Below, piece by piece: positions 6,120 through 13,049 of a DNA stretch of 14,319 nucleotides. The notes beneath the pieces were generated by a model. The model ran no database searches. It had not been told where the DNA came from and worked only from the letters and a program-made list of their open reading frames with translations. A program made the translations under genes and the position numbers. Source of the stretch: Candidatus Cloacimonadota bacterium (GTDB taxonomy: Bacteria > Cloacimonadota > Cloacimonadia > Cloacimonadales > TCS61); the NCBI GenBank assembly GCA_018654125.1, contig JABIME010000195.1, forward strand, positions 1 to 14,319, written 5' to 3'. Within the stretch, counting starts at the first letter, position 1. Every line of letters starts with the position of its first letter.

Positions 6120-7655
6120 TTAAAATTTTATATCCATAATTAATTTATTAACTTGCTGTTTAACATTTATTTTACCTTCAAGTTGAGTAATTAAAATATC
6201 AACAAGTTTAAAAGACACGTCTTGTATGTCATGTTTGAAACTGCTATTTTCTAATTTAATAGTAATGCTGTTAGCTTTTTGAATGAATTTATGGCTGATC
6301 TCTATTGATAATTCAATATTATACTTAGATCTATCAAAAAAATATCTTAATATCTCGTTAATTAATAATGCACATGGTATTGCTTGTTTCAAATCAAGCT
6401 TCAGTTTATTCAATTTCTGGTTTGTTTTAATTGAAGTAAACTTATTTTTATAACGTATCATAGATTTGTCTTGAATTGTTTTAATGATCGGTTCCATGTC
6501 AATGTTGTGAATTTGTTTAATACGATAAACGTAATCCTGAATTACTGCTAGTGCTATTAATCTAGCATGATTAACTATTAAAAAATCTTTTAATTTTTTA
6601 TCTTTTGTTTGTTCTAATTGAAATCTTTCCAAAGAAATAATATACTGCAAATTATTATTTGTTCTATCATAAATTTCACTAATTAGTGCATCTTTATCTC
6701 TAAGTGTTTCATTTAATATTTGAATAGATTTGTACCTTTCTAAATGCATACTAACTAAATTACTTAGAGTCCTAAATACATTATTATCTAAACCATATGG
6801 TGAACCTTTAAAATTTGTACTTAAAATAATGCCTTGTAGTACTTTCTCAATAATTACCGGAATAAAAATTACAGATTTAATAGAATCTAATCCAAAAATC
6901 TTACTTATTTCAGCAGCTTCTTCTTCTTCTTTTTCTCTTACCATTATTTCTCTTTTGCTCAATTTATAAATATAGTTCGAGATCGTAGAACTGATCTTTA
7001 TAGCTTTACTGATTTTGTGATCTTCTTCGGGAAACTTACTCAATAATTGTAAGCTAGTAGTGTCTTCGGCTACTGTAAAATAAAAACAATTGTCACTTTT
7101 TGTAAATTTTCTAAGTGATTCCAATACTGTCGATAAGCACTCTTTTGTATCTTTAATTAACATCAACTTCATTGCTATTTTAGATAAAAATCGTTCAGCA
7201 TTTAGTCTTTTTACGACCATTCTAGTTCTTTCATCAACTAATTTCACAAGTTTATCTTTATGCCTAAATAATTCTTTATCAACTTCTATCTTATTAAAAA
7301 CCATTTCCAATGTAATTTTTAATTGAGGGTAGCTTACGGGTTTGATAATATATCCTAGAGGATTAGTGGCTATAGCTCTATGAGTTTTTTGTTGATCTGA
7401 ATGGCCTGTAAGGTAGACTATAGGAACATTTTTTATATTATTAATTTTGTGAGCAATTTCTATCCCATCTAATTCACCATTCAATAATATATCCATAAGA
7501 ACCAAATCAATTTCTTTCTCAGTAATCTCTTTTATAGCATGTTTACCATCAGCAGATATCCCAACCACTTCATGGCCGAATTCCTCAATCTTCTTTTTTA
7601 AACTCAAGGCCAGTAAACTGCTATCTTCAACTAAATAAATTTTTCTTTTCTTCAT
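6120..7655 (-). CDS. REC-GAF protein with degenerate HisKA_2/HATPase (pseudokinase)
   Basis: This 511-residue cytosolic protein has a receiver domain at 1-120 (ED 10-11, phosphoacceptor Asp55, YLTG, IIKP) and a GAF domain at about 190-320. Its C-terminal module is laid out like a HisKA_2 histidine kinase. The H-box EIHHRVKNN is replaced by EIYDRTNNN, so both histidines are lost (Tyr329, Asp330). The N-box reads NEILRY (second Asn lost, Tyr438). The DNGKG of the ATP site reads ENSSF at 469-473, and the G2 glycine is Ser481. Catalysis is therefore very unlikely. The receiver still looks phosphorylatable. The start is placed at MKKRKIYLVED because GGGAG lies 6 nt upstream; a longer frame from 7712 would run through a leader hairpin. 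It follows a sigma54 promoter and precedes the broken HD-GYP gene by 8 nt. Role inferred: phosphorylation-controlled binding partner rather than enzyme. Confidence 0.85.
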   Translation of the reverse strand: MKKRKIYLVEDSSLLALSLKKKIEEFGHEVVGISADGKHAIKEITEKEIDLVLMDILLNGELDGIEIAHKINNIKNVPIVYLTGHSDQQKTHRAIATNPLGYIIKPVSYPQLKITLEMVFNKIEVDKELFRHKDKLVKLVDERTRMVVKRLNAERFLSKIAMKLMLIKDTKECLSTVLESLRKFTKSDNCFYFTVAEDTTSLQLLSKFPEEDHKISKAIKISSTISNYIYKLSKREIMVREKEEEEAAEISKIFGLDSIKSVIFIPVIIEKVLQGIILSTNFKGSPYGLDNNVFRTLSNLVSMHLERYKSIQILNETLRDKDALISEIYDRTNNNLQYIISLERFQLEQTKDKKLKDFLIVNHARLIALAVIQDYVYRIKQIHNIDMEPIIKTIQDKSMIRYKNKFTSIKTNQKLNKLKLDLKQAIPCALLINEILRYFFDRSKYNIELSIEISHKFIQKANSITIKLENSSFKHDIQDVSFKLVDILITQLEGKINVKQQVNKLIMDIKF

Positions 7656-7670
7656 TATTTCTCCCAAAAA

Positions 7671-7710
7671 GAAATGCCTACAGTTGTAAGCATCAGGCTG
7701 TAGACATTTC
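7671..7710 (-). promoter_or_regulatory. Terminator-like leader hairpin just upstream of the Shine-Dalgarno
   Basis: A 13-bp stem (7671-7683 with 7698-7710, one mismatch or G-U pair, 14-nt loop) is followed on the minus strand by TTTTT at 7666-7670. The GGGAG ribosome site of the REC-pseudokinase gene comes next. The layout matches an intrinsic terminator placed as an attenuator, or the 3' end of a small RNA. Confidence 0.6.
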
Positions 7711-7713
7711 AAA

Positions 7714-7747
7714 ATAATATATGAAAAAGAAGGGGGTCATATATTAT
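7714..7747 (-). promoter_or_regulatory. Second leader stem-loop
   Basis: A perfect 11-bp A/T-rich inverted repeat, ATAATATATGA (7714-7724) with TCATATATTAT (7737-7747). On the minus strand its 12-nt loop starts CCCCC. It lies only 3 nt before the terminator-like hairpin in the same predicted leader. A protein-binding dyad is the alternative reading. Confidence 0.5.
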
Positions 7748-7779
7748 CCTATAGAATTAAAGACTAAAATTACTTGTTT

Positions 7780-7812
7780 TTAAGCAACATTGACATAAAT
7801 AATGACGCTTAA
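7780..7812 (-). promoter_or_regulatory. Third, weaker leader stem-loop
   Basis: TTAAGC pairs with GCTTAA (6 bp) and, inside a symmetric 2-nt internal loop, CATT pairs with AATG. It would be the first structure in the transcript, about 33 nt after the predicted sigma54 start. Short stems make this the least certain of the three. Confidence 0.35.
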
Positions 7813-7856
7813 TAATTACAATCTAATAATTCCCACATCTTACTTGTTACATAAAC

Positions 7857-7871
7857 GCAATATACATGCCA
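7857..7871 (-). promoter_or_regulatory. Sigma54 (-24/-12) promoter
   Basis: On the minus strand the sequence TGGCATGTATATTGC fits the sigma54 consensus TGGCACG-N4-TTGC. The GG and GC doublets are invariant and correctly spaced, and the only mismatch is T for C in the -24 box. Transcription would start near 7845 and run left into the REC-pseudokinase gene, giving a leader of about 190 nt. The adjacent upstream gene encodes a sigma54 activator, which strongly supports the call. Confidence 0.8.
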
Positions 7872-7977
7872 AACAAAGGTGTTATTTCCTTTTCTATTTG
7901 AAAAGCATGTATTATTTTTATACTTAACAAGTTAACTGCTTATGAATATTTTTTGTGAGGTTGTCTGAATGAAATAT

Positions 7978-8046
7978 CGTTATAGCAAAAGCGCATACAG
8001 TCTTATTTTGCTATAGTAAAATAAGACAGATTTTATTTTGCTGCTG
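7978..8046. promoter_or_regulatory. Cluster of dyad and direct repeats, candidate enhancer sites
   Basis: At 8000-8027 lies a nearly perfect 28-bp palindrome: 10-bp arms GTCTTATTTT / AAAATAAGAC around an 8-bp centre. The half-site TTATTTTGCT recurs in direct orientation exactly 30 bp further on (8004 and 8034). An inverted copy TATAGCAAAA is at 7981-7990, complementary to 8006-8015. The cluster lies about 135-200 bp upstream of the predicted sigma54 start, the usual place for binding sites of NtrC-type activators. It lies just after the stop of that activator gene, so a terminator role for the palindrome is an alternative. No T-run follows on the minus strand. The rest of the 403-nt gene-free stretch (7656-8058) holds the sigma54 promoter and the leader hairpins. 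Confidence 0.6.
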
Positions 8047-8058
8047 AAATGAGAAGTC

Positions 8059-9498
8059 TTACAATTGATATTTTTTGATTTTTCTATGAAGCGTATCTCT
8101 GGAAATCCCTAACTTATTGGCAGCTGTGGTTTTGTTATTGTTAGTCAAATCAAGTGCATTTGTAATTGCTTCTTTTTCTAGTTGTGATAGCTTTTTTATC
8201 GAAATTGACTGATTTTTAGCATTATAAAATTTGTGTTGTTTTGATTTTCTGAAATTAAAGGATGATATTGGTAATACGTTACTATCGGTATGTATTAGTG
8301 CATTTTCCACCATATTCTTCAATTCTCTTACATTACCGGGGAAATAGTATTCTGAGATTGCATTTAGAGTTTCCTTACTTACAGCTGGCACTTTCTTATT
8401 TAACTCATTAGAAAATTTATTAACATAGTATTTTATTAAAAGAGGAATATCTTCTTTTCGTTCTCTTAAAGGAGGAATGTAAATTTCTATGTTATTTAGA
8501 CGATAAAAAAGATCTAATCTGAAACTTTTCTCATCAATAAGTTTATAAAGATCTTGATTAGTAGCACTAATAACCCTGAAGTCAAGTTTGATCTGTTTAT
8601 TTGTGCCTATTTTGGTTATAACCTTATCCTCTAAAACTCTCAACAGTTTAGCCTGTAATCCATAGGGCATATCGCTGATTTCATCCAGGAAGATTGTTCC
8701 GTTGTTAGCTGATTCGAAATAACCGATTTTGTCTGAATCTGCTCCAGTGAATGCACCTCTGCCATAACCAAAAAATTCACTTTCTATTAATGCTTCCGGT
8801 ATTGCGCTACTATTCACAGGACAGAAAAAATTTTTTGATCTTGCTGAAGCATGATGAATGATACGAGCTAAAATTTCTTTTCCTGTTCCACTTTCTCCAT
8901 GTAGAATAACATTCGCATTAGGATTTTTTGAAGCAAGCATCGTTTTTTTTATTACATTTTTTATGCTTGTGCTTTTGCCAATAAAGTTTCTATCAATTTT
9001 ACTCATTAATTCACTAGAAAGCAGGGAAAACTGTTTCTTCATTTGTTTCAGAGTGGTTCTATTCTCGGAAATCTCATGTTCTAAGGCTTCCTTATGTTCA
9101 TTAACTATGATCAATTTATTGTCCGAACCTATTTTCGCAAACGCCATCTCTAGTGTAATACATAACTGTCTGTCATTAATTGGTTTGAGCAGGAATCCAA
9201 CATTTCTAACTTTTTTTGCACGAGCTACTAATTTCTCTGAAGTTTGACCGGTAATGAAAAGTACGGGAATATTGAAATTGTTATTGATCTTCTTAGTAAT
9301 ATCAATCCCATCCATCTTACCATTTAAAATGATATCCATAATAATTATATCTGGTTTATTTATGACTAACTCGTTAAAAGTCTGCTCAGCATCTGACACT
9401 ATATTTGTAATAATATAGCCCATTTTTTCAAGTTTTTTCTCTAAATTTACAGCTAGAAGAAATGCATCTTCGACAATTAATATTTTATTTTTTTTCAT
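8059..9498 (-). CDS. NtrC-family sigma54 transcription activator (REC-AAA+-Fis)
   Basis: This 479-residue regulator uses ATP hydrolysis to open sigma54-RNA polymerase complexes. Residues 1-120 form a receiver (ED 10-11, phosphoacceptor Asp55, FITG, LLKP), followed by a helical linker. The AAA+ domain has Walker A GESGTGKE at 201-208 and the sigma54-contacting GAFTGA at 248-253. It also has Walker B GTIFLDE, the arginine region SFRLDLFYRL and PLRERKEDIPLL. The C-terminus is a Fis-type helix-turn-helix (NNKTTAANKLGISRDTLHRKIKKY). All key motifs are intact. The start is 2 nt after the stop of the REC-GGDEF gene, with no Shine-Dalgarno, so translational coupling is likely. Target inferred: the sigma54 promoter at 7857-7871 directly downstream. 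The receiver resembles those of both neighbours. Confidence 0.97.
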   Translation of the reverse strand: MKKNKILIVEDAFLLAVNLEKKLEKMGYIITNIVSDAEQTFNELVINKPDIIIMDIILNGKMDGIDITKKINNNFNIPVLFITGQTSEKLVARAKKVRNVGFLLKPINDRQLCITLEMAFAKIGSDNKLIIVNEHKEALEHEISENRTTLKQMKKQFSLLSSELMSKIDRNFIGKSTSIKNVIKKTMLASKNPNANVILHGESGTGKEILARIIHHASARSKNFFCPVNSSAIPEALIESEFFGYGRGAFTGADSDKIGYFESANNGTIFLDEISDMPYGLQAKLLRVLEDKVITKIGTNKQIKLDFRVISATNQDLYKLIDEKSFRLDLFYRLNNIEIYIPPLRERKEDIPLLIKYYVNKFSNELNKKVPAVSKETLNAISEYYFPGNVRELKNMVENALIHTDSNVLPISSFNFRKSKQHKFYNAKNQSISIKKLSQLEKEAITNALDLTNNNKTTAANKLGISRDTLHRKIKKYQL

Positions 9499-9500
9499 TT

Positions 9501-10418
9501 TTAGTAATCTGTATTGCTATTAATAATACAGTTTTTACCTTTTTCTTTTCCTTTGTACAATGCATCATCAGCCTGTTTAATGATTTCATCTAATGATAGA
9601 TGGCTGTTATAAGTACTTACTCCGAAAGTTAGAGTAATTTTAATTTCATTATCTTTATATCTGAAAGTATGATCTTCAATATGACTACGGATTTTTTTCG
9701 CTACTAACATTGCTCCATTATTTTCAGTTACAGAAACTAAAATAAAAAGAAATTCCTCTCCTCCCCAGCGTCCCACAGTATCCTGTTTTCTACCAAAATT
9801 TGTAAACAAATGACTTAATTCTCTCAAAACTAAATCTCCTGCATTATGGCCGTAAGTATCATTTATCATTTTAAAATCATCAATATCAGCCAAAATTACT
9901 GAAAATGATTGTTGATATCTTTCATAACGGTGAATGTTATACTGAAGATGTTCAATTAAATCTCGTCTGTTAGGTAATTTTGTCAGAGTATCACGTCTGG
10001 ATAATTTTTTTAAATTTTTGTTGGCGGCCTGTAATTCTAAAATAAGCTCTTGTCTTGTAAATGCCATATCAAGTGCAACATTTAACTGTCTGTCATTATA
10101 AGGTTTGATCAAATAACCCAATGGCTTAGTCTTACGAGCACGAGCAATCATTTTATCACTAGAATTACCGGTTAAATAAATTATCCCAGCATCAGAAAAT
10201 TTTTTGATGTCCATAGCTGTCATAATACCATCATATTTTCCGATTAATATTATATCCATTAAAATCATATCAGGATTGAACTTTTTTGTATATGCTAGAG
10301 CTTCTTCATGAGAATCAGTTTTGCCCACAACATCATATCCTGATGATAAGAGCATTTTGTATAATCTTAATTGGATTAATGTTGAATCTTCAACTATCAG
10401 AATCTTCTTTTTCTTCAT
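9501..10418 (-). CDS. Response regulator diguanylate cyclase (REC-GGDEF)
   Basis: This 305-residue PleD/WspR-type enzyme condenses two GTP to c-di-GMP in the cytosol. The receiver (1-120) has ED at 10-11, phosphoacceptor Asp55 in MDIILIG, YLTG and LIKP. A short linker leads to the GGDEF domain, which begins RDTLTKLPNRRDL and contains DIDDFKMINDTYGHNAGD. The active-site loop is GGEEF at 219-223. The inhibitory I-site RxxD is RKQD at 210-213, exactly five residues before GGEEF, so product inhibition is expected. Nothing appears damaged. It follows the histidine kinase gene by 18 nt with a weak AGGG ribosome site and is followed 2 nt later by the sigma54 activator, so one operon is likely. The matching HD-GYP phosphodiesterase of this locus is broken. 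Confidence 0.97.
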   Translation of the reverse strand: MKKKKILIVEDSTLIQLRLYKMLLSSGYDVVGKTDSHEEALAYTKKFNPDMILMDIILIGKYDGIMTAMDIKKFSDAGIIYLTGNSSDKMIARARKTKPLGYLIKPYNDRQLNVALDMAFTRQELILELQAANKNLKKLSRRDTLTKLPNRRDLIEHLQYNIHRYERYQQSFSVILADIDDFKMINDTYGHNAGDLVLRELSHLFTNFGRKQDTVGRWGGEEFLFILVSVTENNGAMLVAKKIRSHIEDHTFRYKDNEIKITLTFGVSTYNSHLSLDEIIKQADDALYKGKEKGKNCIINSNTDY

Positions 10419-10436
10419 AAAAATTACCCTAATTAA

Positions 10437-13049
10437 TTACTGTCTTGATTTTTTCATGGCTTCAATTTCAATATCATATATCGTGCCGGACTCATTTTTG
10501 ATGTCATATGTTCCCTTAAGTTCATTAATAAAACCTTTTATTAACTGAATTCCTAAGGATTTGGTTGTATTAATATCAAAATCTTCAGGCAATCCCTTAC
10601 CATTATCCTGTACAATTAATTTAAATTTCTTATTTTTCTGTTTGACCATATGAACTTTCAATTGTTTATCATCTCTATTATCTGTGTAAGCATGCTTCAA
10701 AGAATTAGTGATAATTTCATTCAGCAAAAGACCGCAGGTTATTGCTGAATCTATTTCCATTGTGTTCTTTTCAATTTGTATATCCAAAGAAACATGTTTA
10801 TCTCCCTGATAAGCTTCAACTAAAGAAGTAACCAAATCAGATAAATACGATTGAAGATCTATCTCACCAAAGTTCTTGGTTTCGTACAATTTTTCATGGA
10901 TTAATGACATGGATTGGATTCTGTTGCTGGCTATAATAAAACTTTCTTTAGTATTATGCTCATTCAAATAATCTGTTTGTAATTCCAGCATTGCCGCAAC
11001 CATCTGCATATTGTTTTTAACGCGATGGTGAATTTCGGATAGCAATCGTTCTTTTTCTAACAGAGAATTATGGATCTGATGTTCGTAGTCTAGTCTTTCT
11101 GTGATATCAATTAAAGATACAATAGTACTAGAAAGTGACTCATGATATCGAGAAGAAACGACCCAATTTAGATCAATATCCTTAATCGTCCCGTTTGAAG
11201 TTAGATTCTTGATTCGCATGTTGATTTTTCTTTCCCCCCTAATTATGTGAAGAAATCCATTAGCTAATTTAGGATAATCAGAGACTGGAACAAGTTTATG
11301 GAGATGTGAACCCAGTTCTTCTAAAGATGAGACTTCATAAAAATTTAAAGCTGTCTTGTTCGCCCAATTGATCTCTATCAAGCTGGCTAACTCTCTAATA
11401 TGGTCGTAATCTTTCAGATATTCTTTGAAATCAGTTACACCTTCATCTTTTAACTTATCGATATGTTTTTTGAATTTAGATAGATCTTCCTCAAGAAGTG
11501 CGATAGGTGAATCAAGAAAAAGAGTTCTATATTTATCTGTTTTAGCATCTAATGACATAATGGTATTGTGTCTTGAAACCATATTAGATATCAGCAAAGT
11601 TACCATCTGTAATATAGTTACGATTGCTGTTTCCCATTTTTTTTGTTTCCTAACTGAATCAAAACCGATAAATCCGTATAGTACTTTATCAACAAATATA
11701 GGCAACACTACTATTGCCTTAATATTCTGCTGTTCCAACAATTCTTTTTCATTATATGCAGCGGAAGGCATTGATTCAAGATTTTCAAAATGTATTACCT
11801 TATTTGCACTAAGTTGTTTTATCCACCAAGGAAAAATCGAAGTTGGCAAGTCTTGTAAATTATCTATCTCAGCACTTACCCCTTTTGCAACCCATTCATG
11901 TGTATTACTCATAGTATTTTTAGTACTATCAATTGCAAAAAGGTAAGCTCTATCTATTTTAGTAAACAAGCCGATTTTTTTTAACAGTTTATTTATTGCT
12001 GAATCCATTTCGTTAACTGAAATTGTGATGAATTCGGTAGCAAGTGTCATTAATAAATTTTCAAAACGTTCCAAAATTTGCAATTGAATGTCTCTTTTTT
12101 GTAATTTCAGCTCAGTTTCTTTCTTTTCTGTAATATCTTCTACATACCCATCATAAAATATGATTTCACCCTTATCATTTTTTATTGCATCAGCATTTTC
12201 TTTTATATAAATTGTTGTGCCATCCTTTTTTTTCCATTGTGATTCGAAATTATAAACATGCCCTTCTTGAGACATTAACTTCTGAAATATCAATCTCTGA
12301 AATGAGTTTGTATATCCATTTTCAGTAATATTTAATTTCTTTAGTTCCTTATATCCCAACATATTTATTAAGGCAGGATTAGCTAAGAGAATTTTACCAT
12401 CAACTGTCGTTCTGTATATTCCCAGTTTTATATTGTTATATAGACTTTTGTACTTATGCTCGCTGGCTATTAACCTTTCGTTAGCAACTTTCGTTTTCTG
12501 CAAAACAGTTTTATTCATTTCGTTCAAACGTATTAATTCTAAGTTTTGTTCATGTAGAACTTGGTGTGTTTTTTCCAATTTTTTATTCTGGAGTAATAAT
12601 TTGCAGTTAGTACTTAATGATGAAAAGATCAGGGGCAATGATTTAATAAGATATTCATTTAATTTTTTCCCATTCTTAATGAAAATTATGCTTCCAAGTT
12701 CATCTAGAGCAAATACATAGTAATGCTCAGAATCGCTTGTTGAGCCAATTATAGGAAATTGATTTTCCATATCATTTTGCTCATTCGTATGTAACTTAGC
12801 AATATAACTTAAGTACAATGCCATTTTGTAAGGTTCTATGGTTTCAGGCCTTACAGGAATTGTGAGGTATTTATTCATTTTGTTTGTTTCATCATTATGT
12901 ACATTGAAATAAACTCCACCGGCAGAGCAATTTAGTTTTTTTAATAACGCAGTCAGAAATTTCTTAATAAGATTCTCAAGTTTAGGTTCATTTAAAATGA
13001 CAATTAGAAGCTCAAATAATACTTGTATCTGCTGGTTTACATCTATCAT
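10437..13049 (-). CDS. Soluble multi-sensor histidine kinase, HisKA_2 family (GAF-PAS-GAF-PAS)
   Basis: This 870-residue kinase has no membrane segment or signal peptide, so it senses cytosolic cues. The order is: a GAF-like region (about 1-155), a coiled coil (160-200), PAS (205-315, ending GYVEDITEKKE), GAF (330-500), a second PAS (510-640, ending SLIDITERLDYE), then HisKA_2 and HATPase. The phosphoacceptor box is EIHHRVKNN with His674 and His675; the one before Arg (675) is the likely site. The ATP site has NEIITNSLKHA (Asn777, Asn782), DNGKG from Asp815 and SLG with Gly833, all intact. Kinases of this class usually pair with stand-alone receivers, as found next door. Its start overlaps the FIST gene stop (ATGA), so the two are translationally coupled. 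The REC-GGDEF gene follows 18 nt later. Confidence 0.95.
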   Translation of the reverse strand: MIDVNQQIQVLFELLIVILNEPKLENLIKKFLTALLKKLNCSAGGVYFNVHNDETNKMNKYLTIPVRPETIEPYKMALYLSYIAKLHTNEQNDMENQFPIIGSTSDSEHYYVFALDELGSIIFIKNGKKLNEYLIKSLPLIFSSLSTNCKLLLQNKKLEKTHQVLHEQNLELIRLNEMNKTVLQKTKVANERLIASEHKYKSLYNNIKLGIYRTTVDGKILLANPALINMLGYKELKKLNITENGYTNSFQRLIFQKLMSQEGHVYNFESQWKKKDGTTIYIKENADAIKNDKGEIIFYDGYVEDITEKKETELKLQKRDIQLQILERFENLLMTLATEFITISVNEMDSAINKLLKKIGLFTKIDRAYLFAIDSTKNTMSNTHEWVAKGVSAEIDNLQDLPTSIFPWWIKQLSANKVIHFENLESMPSAAYNEKELLEQQNIKAIVVLPIFVDKVLYGFIGFDSVRKQKKWETAIVTILQMVTLLISNMVSRHNTIMSLDAKTDKYRTLFLDSPIALLEEDLSKFKKHIDKLKDEGVTDFKEYLKDYDHIRELASLIEINWANKTALNFYEVSSLEELGSHLHKLVPVSDYPKLANGFLHIIRGERKINMRIKNLTSNGTIKDIDLNWVVSSRYHESLSSTIVSLIDITERLDYEHQIHNSLLEKERLLSEIHHRVKNNMQMVAAMLELQTDYLNEHNTKESFIIASNRIQSMSLIHEKLYETKNFGEIDLQSYLSDLVTSLVEAYQGDKHVSLDIQIEKNTMEIDSAITCGLLLNEIITNSLKHAYTDNRDDKQLKVHMVKQKNKKFKLIVQDNGKGLPEDFDINTTKSLGIQLIKGFINELKGTYDIKNESGTIYDIEIEAMKKSRQ

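Noticed and set aside
7656..7712. N-terminal extension of the REC-pseudokinase from an upstream ATG at 7712
   Set aside because: The extension translates a leader hairpin and a poly-T run, has no receiver-family match, and the ATG at 7655 has a proper GGGAG site.
7790..7818. Rightward TTGACA with TAATTA at 17-nt spacing
   Set aside because: It points at the 3' end of a leftward gene with no rightward gene to serve, and it lies inside the leader stem-loop in an A/T-rich stretch.
11425..11946. A 173-codon rightward frame opposite the histidine kinase
   Set aside because: It is the antisense of the GAF/PAS region of an intact kinase; the composition is typical of a shadow frame.
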